From the NCBI RefSeq assembly GCF_040954645.1, contig NC_092812.1, positions 5,005,001-5,069,000 of the forward strand: 64,000 nt of DNA. Reading direction: 5' to 3'. This stretch comes from Diabrotica undecimpunctata. Lineage: Eukaryota > Arthropoda > Insecta > Coleoptera > Chrysomelidae. The notes below the pieces were generated by a model. The model made no database searches and was not told the origin of the DNA. It saw only the letters and a list, made by a program, of their open reading frames with translations. Made by a program: the position numbers and the translations under genes. Of the stretch, positions 10,187 to 22,099 are shown piece after piece (positions within the stretch are counted from its first letter, which is position 1; each line of letters opens with the position of its first letter).

Positions 10187-11558
10187 TTATTCACTTTCAT
10201 AATCAGATGCACTGTCGTCGTCACTAAAATCATTTAAATCAATCCTTAATTTTTCAGTAATTACATCTATGCGACGTTCACTTTCCAAATACTTATATTC
10301 AACCTTGACAACATGTTCACACATTTTCTTCCAGTTATCTACAGTTACTATAGCAAATTCCTGTTCCACCAACACTTTTACTTTTTCTAACTTAAAATAA
10401 ACGTTTTGTTTTGCAACTTCATTTTTTAGTTGCACTCAAACCATTTCTATAGGGTTCAAGTCTAGATGATGTGGCGGATGTTTTAAAGAAGCATCTCCAC
10501 ATTCTTGCAGTACTTTGTCAAATTTATATTGAATATGATCTTGTTTGTGTCGTTTAATGATTTCATACAATTGCGGTTTTAAGTTTGACGTTACAAATGG
10601 TAAATTTTTTTCTGTCAACCAAGACATCATATCCATTTTTTTAGAATTACTGGTGGGTGCTTAATTAATTTGTACATTATGATATGACGCATTATCAGTA
10701 ACAACAGAAGATTCAACATGAAAATTGGGGATTAACTGTTCTTTCATCCATTTTTTATAATTTTCTGAATTCATATCATCATGATAATCTCCTGTCTTAG
10801 CTCCTAATTTAAAAATTAAAAGGGCATTCTGTATGAAACCCATCTCCCCACCACCATACACGATAACCAACCTACTTCCTTTTGAAATGCTTTTGAACAA
10901 TCCCTTGCCACTTTCATCTGTCCAGCTATTTGGCGTAGTGTGCTGCATGTACACAGGTTTCATCAACATATACAATTGACTTACCTTCGCTTCTGTAATA
11001 TTTAATTTTGTCCAAATATTTAAGCGTAAAGCACGAATATCATTCCGTTCAATTAATAAACGTCGATTATCTTTCGTTTTCTTCCATTTAAATCCCAAAT
11101 CTTTTACAATTCTGTAGAGAAAACTCGCACTTCCAGTTCACTCGTACGCCTCTTCAAGCCTTGTCTGCAAAAGCTTCAATAATATACGACAATGTTCAGT
11201 CTCCTAAAAACGATGAAATGGTATTTCTAATGAACTGTTTGTCATACTCCCTCAAGTCTGTCACGGTTGCTTTCCTTTTAGCAAGTGTTGTAGCTGGAAA
11301 GTTTAGTATATTATTTGACTCTGCGTTTGTTAACATACTCGCTTGTTGAATGATCCTTTCTACTGTACGTAAAAATACTCCAGTAGCTTCACTCACACGT
11401 TTAATACTGGTTCGATTATCTACAGGAAATAGTAATTGCATATATTTAAATAAATTGTAAACTATTCCTTTGGATTCTGGTGTCAATCTGATCTGTTTAC
11501 TGGTACTACACTTAACCATCTCCATTCTACAAAATAGTTCTAATACGCGTGGTAGCAC
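10187..11558 (-). pseudogene. IS630/Tc1/mariner-superfamily transposase (copy A)
   Basis: Reading from 11558 down, an N-terminal helix-turn-helix region (about 120 residues: SIKRVSEATGVFLRTVERII) is followed by DLGFKWKKTKDNRRLLIER and a short out-of-frame YVDETCVH (first catalytic Asp). HTTPNSWTDES, the ISKGSRLVIVYGGGEMGFI block, VTDNASYHN (second Asp), then HPPHHLDLNPIEMV (Glu) follow. The end is acidic (NDFSDDDSASDYESE). Lesions include a TAA in the QINxAPTSNSKK segment near 10660, a TGA at 10436..10438 where Trp is expected, stops near 11150 and 11195, and a compensating frameshift pair around YVDET. Otherwise the frame is largely preserved, so decay is moderate. It is of the same family as copy B at 15018..16830. 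Confidence 0.8.
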
Positions 11559-11559
11559 C

Positions 11560-12975
11560 TTCCTTGTTAAGACTCGATAACATAATGAGATTAATTGCGA
11601 ACTCTTTTGAAATCCAGTAACTAGAAATTTTTGGAAATAATTCTTATCAGTTCTTTGTATATCCTTAACGAGTTGTTAAGGAGTAATTAATAATTACTTT
11701 ATAATTACTATTTTAAGCTGAGTGATACTAAATTAGAAATTAACTTTTACCAAACTTTATAGAGTATCAATTATCTAATATGGTATTATAACAAACAAAA
11801 AGTTTGGTATCTATAAAACAATCTGTGTACAATCAAACTCCATTTATTATTAAAGTAAGTAATAATTTTGTAATTAGTGAGATTTCAAATAATTTAATTC
11901 GTGTCATATTGCAACGCCACTGCATGGGTCTGATCATAGATATTCTATTGTCTGCGCGACTAATTATTTCGTGGAAGGTCTCGCCACCCGATTTGAAATA
12001 AGCTCTACCATTGCTAATTTACTCCAAATTATTTGAGATGATACTGCTAGTAAGGATACAATCGGTACTTAACCAAAAAGAAATTGCTAAGAATAGCTGG
12101 CGTTAAAAGATAATTTTTTTCCAAAAATCAGGATATTAAGAATAATATTATTACGTAGTTAGCTGAGTTCTTATTACCCTCAAGCCCATCTACCCAAAAA
12201 TAAAAAAAGAACATTAGAAATAAATAGCTACATAAATAAACTTTCCATTCGAATATTGCGCACAATTACTTTTGCGTTCACAATAACAATAACAGCCAAG
12301 CTTTTTTTTAGAATACTTTATTGATTAAAAGTGTATAATTTTACAGAAAATCTTCTTTTACGAATAAAAATTGTAGAATCATTAACAAACGCATAATCCA
12401 GGTTCTCAAGACAGTACTATCACTGATACATTAATGTTGCTATAATTTTTTTAAGTACAGTGCTTTTACGTCAATTTTACACAATTTTTGTCTTTATTTA
12501 TATATGTTTTTTGTTTCAGGTACGTACTATAAAAAAAATTTACGTTAAATTGCCACATGTCAGTGAAATTATTAACAACATGTTCAAAAGGGTTTGTATA
12601 TTTTTTATTAAAATATTGTGGCAAAATATAATAGACAATGCATTTGCAAATTACTGTGATTTGCTAAGAATTAAGTATTCGTTTATTTATGTTCTCTTTC
12701 TCTATGGCTTCTTTCGTTTTTTTCGTTTATCAAACTGAGGGCGTTCTCTGCCACTTGGGTGTTTTAGGCTTTGACCTATGTTAAATTGTGTAGTATATTA
12801 TATTTTCTATTAATATTAATTTGCTTAAACAAAAATTAGAATAGTCGTAGAAACTTTATATGTTGTATTTTAGATATATGTACTGTTTGTCTCAGTGTAC
12901 TATTAAGCGAGTGTGCTTCTAAGTACGTTCTTTTAAATCGCATACAAACAACAATAGACGAAACTCTGATCCGGA
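11560..12975. other. No recognisable gene
   Basis: AT-rich. The left part probably includes the 5' end of transposase copy A. Open frames at 11804 and 12460 (plus) carry no motif, and their composition is that of AT-rich non-coding DNA. Confidence 0.45.
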
Positions 12976-12980
12976 AATAA

Positions 12981-13146
12981 GCAGGTTTTCGCCCTGGCCG
13001 ATCCTGCTGTAGCCAGATCCTCAATCTGACCCCAACATATTAAAGATGGCTTTGAAAGAAAGAAATTAAAGAACGTAACGTTCGGGGACGTTTATGCAGC
13101 GTACGATACTGTAAACCATAAAAGACTGGTCTCCAAAATGTACTGG
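12981..13146 (+). pseudogene. LINE RT fragment around motif A
   Basis: AGFRPGRSCCSQILNL is followed after a frameshift by GDVYAAYDTVNHKRLVSKMY. These match the QAGFRPGRSC and DLTAAYDTVxH blocks of Jockey-clade LINE RTs. The fragment stops abruptly near 13146, where the opposite strand begins to encode a later part of the same domain. Confidence 0.7.
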
Positions 13147-13335
13147 TGTTCTTGAAATATTGGTGGTGTATATTGAATACAGTAGTAGTGACAGGACCGC
13201 TCCCTATGACACTCCAGCCTCTGGGGTTCCAAACTCAGACAGAACTTGTCCTATTCGAACTCTTAAGTTCCTGCTGCTTAAGCACTAAGAGATTAGTCTC
13301 GTTATTGCCTCACTGTATCAATAGCTTCCTGTTTT
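13147..13335 (-). pseudogene. LINE RT fragment around motif B, inverted
   Basis: On the minus strand the sequence reads RIGQVLSEFGTPEAGVS, a stop, then GAVLSLLLYSIYTT. This matches the GTPxxGVPQGSVLSPLLYxIYT motif B block of the same kind of RT as the plus-strand neighbour. One stop replaces Gln of PQG. The two pieces are adjacent but in opposite orientation. Confidence 0.6.
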
Positions 13336-13406
13336 GTGAATAAGCCCTTTATGCCTTGGTGTTGAATCCAGCTGCTATGTACTCTGGTAATCTGAGTACT
13401 TGTAAC

Positions 13407-13675
13407 TTACTGGAGTGTTTTTGTGATGCTGTTAGGTTCAATCAGAAATCCACTCCTATTAGTTTTAAGAAAGGTTATGCAGTTTGACTCTACCAACCAA
13501 CCAGAAGAAAAGGTCCAAGTCTTAATGCAGCAGTCCTGGGTGGGACCGTACCTGGTTACTAAGAAGATAAAGACTTTGTATATAGATGCAACTAATGCCA
13601 CGAAGTAAGCCAAAGGTTGTACACCTGGAGAGACTGTGTGCTTATGAATGTCAGAATCCATCGACCTGGCCCACT
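13407..13675 (+). pseudogene. Gypsy-type pol C-terminus (integrase GPY module)
   Basis: The segment QQSWVGPYLVTKKI matches the GPY/F module at the end of gypsy-family integrases. After a frameshift, SKPKVVHLERLCAYE matches the usual end (KPKVVHxDRLxxY). The gene runs into a polypurine tract and an LTR-like sequence, as expected at the 3' end of a mdg1/412-like gypsy element. The rest of gag-pol is missing. Confidence 0.7.
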
Positions 13676-13698
13676 TAGGAACTTTTCGGAAAAACAGT

Positions 13699-13715
13699 CT
13701 GAAAGAATAGGGTGA
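13699..13715 (+). other. Polypurine tract before LTR
   Basis: A purine-rich run (GAAAGAATAGGGTGA) immediately precedes TGTTATG at 13716. This is the usual site for plus-strand priming at the edge of a 3' LTR. Confidence 0.5.
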
Positions 13716-13990
13716 TGTTATGAGTCACAATGCTCTTATTGCGGCCCTAATTTAACAGTAATTCTAGAAGTCGAATTAACTACTTTGTCAGTAAAGTTCT
13801 TGATTTATCTGTATTTTTCTAGAGTCACGTGTTAAAATGCTGATTCGACATTTGTACCTACGATGAAGCTCTAGAACAGATGTTCGTATATATAAACTTC
13901 TCGACTCCTTTAAATAAACAGTAATTATTAGACAAGTGTTTTTTAAGTGCTATCCATATTATTGTCAGCAATAAATATTAATTTATAAGT
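13716..13990 (+). repeat. Probable 3' LTR of the gypsy fragment
   Basis: It starts with TGTTATGAG right after the polypurine tract. It contains a TATA-like GTATATATAAACT near 13890 and an AATAAA at 13913. No second LTR is present in the window, so the right edge is a guess. Confidence 0.45.
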
Positions 13991-14039
13991 ATTAATGAGA
14001 TATTTGTTAGTTAGTGAGATTTTTTAAGTTGAGTGAGTG

Positions 14040-15015
14040 GAATAAAATTAGTTAAACTACGTTTACTTCACTTAATTGCTGAACCCGCAGAAGAACGTAA
14101 AAGTATTATTCAAAAGGACTAAAAACCTTTAATTTCAACTTAGAAACCATTGATTTCGGAATCGTAACGAATTATTCACTTTTGAACAGCATGACTACAG
14201 TTTTCTCTCTGCAAAGTTTCAGCTTATTTAACTGAAACCACTTTTATATAAGAAGAGTGCCGGGTTCTTTTTTGAATGTGAGTAAGTTATTTTGGTCCAC
14301 CCACACACTAAGTATTTTGATTGAGATATTACTCATTTTGTAAGTTTCAGCCTGTTTTGCCTGTTGAAATATCTTCGACCAAAGGGAAAAAATATTGAAA
14401 TAAAAAAGTAAATTTACTTTAACTTGGCTTTAGGTATATAAAACACTTTACATGAACATATAGGCAAACTTCAAATAAAATCATAAAACATCCTATCTGG
14501 TGAAAAAATAAAAATTTAAATGGTAAATGATTTAATTAATTTAATTTAAATTTATTTTAATTTTTAAAGCTTCCAAATTAGAAAATCTTTAAATATTTTA
14601 AAAATGAAGTGATATAGGTATAGAAAACCTTAAAATAGATTAAAATGTAAAGTTTGATTAGCAGTAACTGGTTGACTTCAATTAGTACTGACTATAAACA
14701 CCCTGGTTTAACCGATAATAGTATAAACGGCCCGGTTTCAGGTAAAATTTAAATATATTTTCTGGTAAAATTTGTTAGTCTTCATTTCTTAATCTTGATT
14801 TAATTTCGTACAATCCAAACTCATTATAATTTCATTAATACAGATAAGGATTGTATTGACGAAACTGTACTGATAAGAGGGTTTTTCGAATTCCATGGTG
14901 GTTTGCGACGGGTTTGCTAATAACCTTTTAAGTGGTTTTTACTGGTATTTAAATACCAGTTCTTGATAAAATTTGGTTGTCTTTGTGTATCACGGGAAGT
15001 GCTAAGTAGTATTAC
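14040..15015. other. AT-rich non-coding stretch
   Basis: No coding motif. Two related pieces (TCTGGTAAAATTTGTTAGTCTT near 14760 and TTGATAAAATTTGGTTGTCTT near 14960) suggest a repeat at the 5' end of transposase copy B. Confidence 0.4.
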
Positions 15016-15017
15016 TC

Positions 15018-16830
15018 ATTTTATTCATTATGTTTTCTATCATTATGTGGCGTCCGTGGGATAATAATAATAGGGCTTCTTTTAGTGTTCCGGTCAAGAA
15101 GGAACATTTATATGTAGATGGAAAGCAAATTGTAAAAACTATATACAGTACCTTACTTAAAATAGGACTTAACACAACTTCCGCTACGAGTGAAATATGC
15201 GATTTGACGAAAATACCTCTGACCACATTAAAAAGAATTACATCAAATCTCATAGAAAAATCCGTAAAGATTCCAATCCCACCAAACGTATGGACGACTC
15301 CGATAAGGCCTTGATATGTCGAAAAGCCTATACCATGTACGAAGAACAACGCATACCTACATTAAGAGCTCTGAAGCAACGGCTCAATGTTGACGAAACC
15401 CAAATAAGCTGTAGCCTTACCAGCTTATGGAAAATTTTGAAAAGTATGGGCTTTCGATATCGTATAATTGACAAAAGACAAGTAATTATCGAATCTCATA
15501 GATTACAAAAATGGCTTTATGAGTATATAACTTCGATAATAAAATTCCGTTCTGAAAATCTTCCGATAATTTACTTCAACGAAACATGGTTTGACACAAA
15601 TTCAACGCGACCTAAAGGATTTGCCGATTCCTCCTGTGTCCAATATCAAATCTTCAGAATTCATATCCGAAATTAAACAGTATAATTTTATCACCCAGTA
15701 CACCGAATGAATTTATTTGTTATTAAATACACACACGTAGTTAATTAGGTTACATACACATTTGGTCAATTATCAATAATATAATTTGGACATCAGTCAA
15801 AAGTGCTGACAAAAGTTAAACAATTTACATAAATTAGTTACACATATCACGCGAGCTCCGCGAATATATTGACCCAATTAAAACTTATATAAAACTAAGA
15901 TCTCTTGCCTAAAGAAGCATTCAATCAATATTCACTCAACAAACTTGATAGTCTTCAAACGATCAACTTCATCAGTCTCTACTCAAAGTAATCCCGGGTC
16001 AACAAACATAGTATACGTCTCATCAATAAACTCTGCTACTATTAGTTGGTGTTTCCATTACAACTGAACGAACATCTTCACTGAGCCAACGAAGGGGAAT
16101 TTGTTCATCCGGTGAATGTAAGACAAAAGCTCCGTCAAATAAAGGGAAAATAATAACGATTTTACATGCTGGATCAGAAAATGGTTGGGATCCAAATGCC
16201 CTGTGGTTTTTTGTAAAGAATATTAAAGACTCCTGCATCGACTACCATGAAGATACAACTGCAGAACTTTTTGAAGAATGGTTCAAAAATATTCTTATGC
16301 CAAACATTCCTCAGAATAGCGTGATAGTAATGAACAATGCAAGCTATCACAGTCGCCAACTAAGTAAGGCTCCAAACTCGAATAATACTAAATTAGAAAT
16401 TCAAAATTACATGAAGACGAATGATATGTATTTTAAAGAATGTTACATCAAACAAAAGCTTTCAGAAGTTTTAAAGGCATTTTCTATAAAAACAGTATAT
16501 GTTGGTGATACATTGGCAGAGGAAATTGGACATACAGTGTTGCGGCTTCCACCCTATTATTGTATGTTTAATCCCAAAGAACATATTTATGTGGCACGAA
16601 TTAAAGTTTAACGTGAGGTCACAAAATATTTCTCCAACGTTAAGTAGTACTGTTGTAGAGTTAATAAGAAAATGTGTCAATATTTTTCCAAGTAGTTAGA
16701 GAAATTCAGTCCGACACGTAATAAGTAAAAAAAATCATATGTTCATGTAGATCATAATATAATTGAACCGATCATAATTAATTTAGATGAGGATAGCGAT
16801 AGCGAAACAGAACTATGTGTGGAGTGATAC
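15018..16830 (+). pseudogene. IS630/Tc1/mariner-superfamily transposase (copy B) with both catalytic Asp changed
   Basis: The plus strand encodes an N-terminal DNA-binding region (VKTIYSTLLKIGLNTTSATS, then RIPTLRALKQRL and SMGFRYRIIDKRQVIIE), then IIYFNETWFD, KGFADSS, an interruption (about 15660..16100), then GKIITILHAGSENGW, DYHEDTTAELFEEWFK, VIVMNNASYHSRQ, LRLPPYYCMFNPKE and an acidic end NLDEDSDSETELCVE. Relatives read YLDETW and VVDNASYH; here both Asp codons read Asn, consistent with two G-to-A changes. Several frameshifts are needed. It is related to copy A but clearly diverged. Confidence 0.8.
15660..16100. other. Interruption in transposase copy B, LTR-like
   Basis: About 440 bp breaks the conserved order between FADSSC and GKIITILHAG. 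ATCTTCA occurs on both sides (near 15650 and 16074), a possible short target duplication. The insert holds an AACTTATATAAAACT TATA-like box. A solo LTR is possible but not shown. Confidence 0.3.
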
Positions 16831-17669
16831 TATCATCAAATCTACAAATGTTTCGATTAAAAAAAACGGTTCTTTTTAGAACCACAAATTATTATTAATG
16901 TTTGCTTTTCTATAATCTTAGCAATTAAAATAGATTTAATTTATTTTAAAACTCATTTGAAAACATTAATTTTGGGTATACAAGGCAAAGCAATATATTT
17001 TACATACGTTTTTTTGTTTTTGTCGTCGTAATTATTGTAAATTTGGTGGATCCTTTTCTTTATTATAGGAGTATCATCTAGTCAGTGTTAATTGTCAAAA
17101 GACCAACTCTGTCTACCTCGTTTGCTTATCGATCCGGGCCGGTGTTAGCAATGGGCCAACTTAGATAAATTTGATAATATTTACGACCGCACTAATTGAA
17201 ATCAACCGTTTTCTGATAAACAAACTTTACGTGAAGTTTCCACATAATACAATAATAATATAATATATAAAAATAGAATAATTATAAAACACAGGATGTT
17301 TTATTTAAAATAAGTACGTTATTACAGCTTGAATTTGCTAATAGAACAATCTAATACTCTGAACACCCTGTGAAAAGTTTTGTTATAATAAACATCTGTA
17401 AATACATTATTATCTATTATTAATTATTATTACTATATTAATTTTTCCTAAAACCTTATATTTTTATAAAAATCAAAATAAATTAAAACAACCTGATAAA
17501 ATTATAGTTTAATTATTATTATATACAGTTTAATTATTTAATGACTATTTTAAAATGGTATCAAATATAGCGTGTTCCATAAGAAAAAAATATACCTGTG
17601 ATATACTACTTTTTTGGAGCATTAAATCGTTTTCCGTACAGAGACCGAGTCGTATAGGATGGGCCACCT

Positions 17670-17678
<9 letters not shown>
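16831..17678. other. AT-rich non-coding stretch
   Basis: No coding motif on either strand. Confidence 0.45.

Positions 17679-17757
<79 letters not shown>
17679..17757. repeat. (TA)n microsatellite
   Basis: About 38 TA units. Tyr-Ile repeat translations on both strands are an artefact of it. Confidence 0.95.
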
Positions 17758-17758
<1 letters not shown>

Positions 17759-18319
17759 CTCCTGGACATCACTGCTGTCTTGTTCATCGCTGAAGCAGTA
17801 TTATGTCAGATAATTTTTTAATTTTTTTTGTATTTCTTTAACTATTTCAAAATTCCTAATAATAGCTGTAGCATAAAATTAATATTTAACGTGTTTTATT
17901 ATTTAGTCTTTTAACAACAGACTGTACCAAAAAATAAAAAAATATTAGTAGTCGTTTTTTATAAATTTAAAATAAAAAATGAACCGTCATTTCTATAATA
18001 GTATCTCGTAAAAACTGTTACAAGTTTTTGCTTTGTTTTTGTTTTACATTACTAGTAATGATATTGGCTCCTGGTTAAAGTTACCCATCTCTGCTAAAAT
18101 TTGAAAATACTTCTGTACATGGACATATTGGACATATACTTTGCAAAGCGTTTGCTCGCGAAAAGTTATAATATCAACTTTTCTCAATTTACTTGTCTTG
18201 CCATATTTACATATTTTGATGCTTATAATATTAAAGAAATTTTGTTACGCCAACAAATAAAATCTCAGAGAAAAGTTTTCTGTTACATAATATGTACATA
18301 CGTACAACACTATAGAATA
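17758..18319. other. AT-rich non-coding stretch
   Basis: No coding motif recognised. Confidence 0.45.
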
Positions 18320-18845
18320 TGTTAAAATAATATGGTATCAGTAGCCCAGTCTGGTTATGCAAAAATCATCGATATCACGGCAAAATTTTTCGCAGATATC
18401 TGAAGCTTTTAAGACATAGGTGTGGGTTACTAAATGACGAATAAATGAAAAAGTACTGGTATTTTTACCTTGCGTTTTTTTTAAACAATAATTAATGGTC
18501 ACAATCTGATTTTTTGTCTATAAGTTTTTTCCCTTATATTTTACATAAACAATATTTATATCATTTTTTTATATTAAGAATATCTTTATTTTCCAGTTTT
18601 TTAAATTAAAATTGATAATTTACGGAGATATTTGCAAAAAAGCAGTTTTATTGCACTAATTTATAAATTTTATTAATTTTTTTATTAACAAAATATAATA
18701 TTAATAATACATTTAAACATCGAGGAATTACCGTCTTTTAAATTTGTGCGAAATTTCCCCCCGATAGGTCAAATAGTTTAAAAGTTATTTAATTTATTTA
18801 TCCCTGAAGCTAAATATTTTAACTATTGAACTTGTAAAATATTTA
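18320..18845 (+). repeat. Left inverted repeat bounding the Penelope-like block
   Basis: The sequence from GTAGCCCAGTCTGG onward recurs in reverse complement at 23680..23950 (TAGCCCAATCTGG when reversed). Shared blocks include TTTTTTGTCTAT, the piece around TACATAAACAATATTTATAT and TTATTTAATTTATTTATCCC. The left arm has about 215 extra bp relative to the right arm. It lies just upstream of the Penelope-like coding region. Confidence 0.75.
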
Positions 18846-18859
18846 AAAAAGGAGATTTG

Positions 18860-20737
18860 TAACCATTATGGAAAGCTAAACTACATAGATTGTAAACTTA
18901 AGGTAACATATGACTCTTTACTTGATTTCATGGGCTTTGATAACTTAAATAATTTTTTGAATGATGTTCAGGACAGATTGGACAATGTAACTTTCATCAA
19001 ATTCAATAAACTTAAATCTAAATTAAATAATCTTATAAAAAATGAATCTAATTCAACAAATAGTAACAGTAACAACAACAGTAAATTCTCTAATTTCTCC
19101 TTTCACCCAAGATTAAAAAATCTCTCTTCAGTTACCTTTGACAATAATGAACTTTATCTACTAAATCTAGGTCTCAAATACTCCATTCCTCGTAAGGTCT
19201 CTGAAAAAGACCTTCAGAGTCTCTCCATTGAGCTAGATATTATATTATTATCCAAAACCTCTCAGTCCCGTTAAATCAAAAAACTTCAATCAGAAACTCC
19301 TGCTTCAATACTATAAACAAATTCAAAAACAAAAATTCTTCCAATTCTTCATCAATACTTAATACCAATACACCCTCATCTTCTAACTTTTCTTCCGACT
19401 TTCAAAATTTTCATTCAACACCTAATTTTCATAATCTTTCTCAAAATAAACGTAATAAACATCTCAAGACCCTCAAATCCATTAAGAATAAAATCATATC
19501 CCACAACTTAATTATCAGTAAAGCCGACAAAGGTAACTGTCTAGTGATCTTAGATCAAACTTCATATAATAATAAAGTCTCAACCTTCCTCAACAACAAT
19601 AACTTCACTTTACTTACAACAGACCCCTCTAAAAAGTTCATAAATAAATTAAAAGACAACATAAAACACTTCAGAGATTTCTTCTCAGAACATTTTGCAC
19701 CATATTATAAAATCCCAAGCAACCCCTTGATACCCAGACTGTACGGTTTACCTAAGATACACAAAGAGGGCATTCCCATTCGTCCAGTTGTTAGTTTCAT
19801 AAACACTCCAGTTTCCATCCTATCAAAATTTATATTAAATCTTATTAACAACATGACGAACTTCACCCCTCGATTTTCAGTCAAAAATACTAGTCAACTA
19901 GTCAATAATTTACAACACATCAATATTCACCCCAACATTACTGTGCTTTCATTTGATGTCAGCAATCTATTCACGTCTGTCCCTAAACAAGAAACAATTA
20001 ATCTGGTTAATTCTCTTCTCAGAGCCAACTCCATTACTTCATCTACCACTAACTCCATTATCCAACTTCTACAACTTTGTTTAGACCAAGATTTCTTTGT
20101 TTTTAACAACAAATACTATAGACAACCTGATGGCTTAGCCATGGGTAGCTGTCTCTCTCCTTTATTGGCTGATGTATTTATGGATCATTTAGAATCCACA
20201 CAGATCATAAAACACCCATCATGATATGATCACAACATCATCAACAAACTCATCCGCGAAAGACGCCTTAAGACCCTGCAGGAGAATGCGTTCCCCAGAG
20301 ACGTCACCACCAAGCCCAATTACGTTTCACTCCCATACTATCATGAAAGTCTTTCTGGAGATATTCGACATCTCATCCAACGGTCGGTTGAAAACATCCA
20401 TGTTTCATTTAAAGTACCCAACAATTTGGGTCAACACATATCTAATTCCAAAGATCCCATCAATTATATGGATCGGAGTGGAGTGTATAGACTCAAATGT
20501 TCAGATTGCAATGCCTCTTACATAGGTGGAACATGCAGATCACTATCCTCACGTTCTCTAGAACACATAAAAAGAAATACTTCCACTTTCTCTCAACATC
20601 TCAAAGAACACAACCACACCCTTAATATCCCAGAAGACGTTTCAGTTATTCACAATATCCCCCAAAAAAATTTCCTTAAATTAGACTTATACGAAGATCT
20701 TGAAATTCTTAAAGAAAAACAAAAAAGCCCAAATTGA
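18860..20737 (+). pseudogene. Penelope-like element: RT plus GIY-YIG, catalytic core deleted
   Basis: The N-terminal region (KLNYIDCKLKVTYDSLLDF, then FHPRLKNLSSVTFDNNELY) is followed by LIISKADKGNCLVILD and then PRLYGLPKIHKEGIPIRPVV, a hallmark of Penelope RT. LSFDVSNLFTSVP (motif A Asp) and LAMGSCLSPLLADVFMDHLE (motif B) follow. After 20224 the sequence jumps to YDHNIINKLIRER, typical of the region after the RT palm. The YVDD motif and its surroundings, roughly 150 to 170 residues, are missing. The C-terminal part has SGVYRLKCSDCNASYIGGTC and SRSLEHIK, a GIY-YIG-like endonuclease with its cysteine pair. A frameshift or stop lies near 19275, and a TGA at 20224 marks the deletion junction. 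Confidence 0.88.
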
Positions 20738-21177
20738 GTCAATCGTCATGTATCCTTCAATCGAGACTTCCTCCCTCTCCATCGCCAATTATTTTCATAA
20801 CCTTCATCCCCAACTCAATTTTACAATAAAAATCTACATTTATCACTATTCGTTCGCCCAATACTCATCTTCTTTAGTCCACTCCAAAAACTTTTCTGTC
20901 AACACATCACACTCTCAATCAGTCCTTGTCTCTCTCTATTAAACCCAAACTTCTAGTCCGACCCACTATACCTATTGTTGTCCATGCTTCTTGTCGGCAC
21001 CTCCAAACCTTAGACAATTCTTCATCTCTTTCAAACAAACCTCTCGGTCCTCATTTCACTCTTCCACACAACCCCCTTAGGGTTTGGTTGCGGTTCTCTG
21101 GGGATCTCAGCCTTCTGTATTCTTTCCAAATTTTCTCACATTTTTTCAAAAACACTATAATTTTCTTCTTTTTTCAC

Positions 21178-22095
21178 TTAATTTCAACAGAGCCACCCAA
21201 AAACCATTTCATTTTCATAATTAAGGTTTATATACACCTACAAATCATCCAACTTATAACTTATCTCTTTACATTTCTCATGTACCTAGTGTTGCTTTAT
21301 GACAGATAGGTCCTTTCTCAAGTTATAAGTTGAGTACTATACATACAACATACTACAAAACCATGCTTCAACCATCAAATTCTGTTTATTTTATATAATA
21401 GTTTAACGAACACCTTAAGACCTTCATATCCATTAGGAATTAAAAACAAATCCCACAACTTAATTACCAGTAAAGCTGACACCATAATTTTTGTTTTACT
21501 TAATTTTAACAGAGCCAACCCACAACCATTCCATTTTCAAATTTCAGATAATTATACACCTGCAACTCATTCAACTTATAACTTATCCTTTTATATTTCC
21601 CATGTACCTAGTGTTGCTTATGACAGATAGGGCCTTTCTTAAGTTATAAGTTGAGTACTATTCTATTAACATACTACAAACCCATGTCCCAACCATCAAA
21701 TTTTATTCATTTCACATAATAGTTAATAAAATAAAACTTCCACACCACTTAGTCTGTTAACACCCTATCAGATATTTAATTTCATGTACTTATAACTTAA
21801 TAAGTTTTACATTTACCAGGTACCAAATGTTGTTTTTTGACATACAGGGCCTTCTATAATCGAGTTATAAGTTAAATTTCACATGACCATTATACTACAA
21901 AAGTTTTATTCCATTCACGTAAGAATACTTTCATATTTTAAATACATTCATTCATATTCCACCAATATCAACAAAATTTCAATAACTCAACCTTCTACAT
22001 GTGTCTAGTTTCTATTTTCCAGGTACCAAATGTTGAAGAAACATAAAGGGCCTTATATTAAAACCTCTATTTCACTACACTACCACACACATGTA
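21178..22095 (+). repeat. Degenerate tandem units at the Penelope 3' end
   Basis: A block containing TACCTAGTGTTGCT, GACAGATAGG, CCTTTCT and AAGTTATAAGTTGAGTACTA occurs near 21280 and 21600. More diverged versions (ACCAAATGTTG, then CAGGGCCTT or AAAGGGCCTT) occur near 21820 and 22025. The spacing is roughly 200 to 320 bp. Penelope-like elements often occur as tandem or partially tandem copies, which fits. Confidence 0.7.
21411..21485 (+). pseudogene. Short remnant of a second Penelope copy
   Basis: The sequence (ACCTTAAGACCTTCATATCC to TAAAGCTGAC) matches the coding region at 19460..19530, the KADKG block. It then switches directly to 3' sequence. I read it as a second, internally deleted Penelope copy in tandem with the first. 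Confidence 0.65.
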
Positions 22096-22099
22096 TAGT

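Noticed and set aside
12836..13024. 62-codon minus-strand frame
   Set aside because: Antisense of the RT motif A fragment (AGFRPGRSC) at its left edge and otherwise AT-rich sequence.
17545..17821. Tyr-Ile repeat frames on both strands (also 47792..48095 and 48859..49174)
   Set aside because: Artefacts of (TA)n microsatellites; the flanking residues come from palindrome or flanking DNA.
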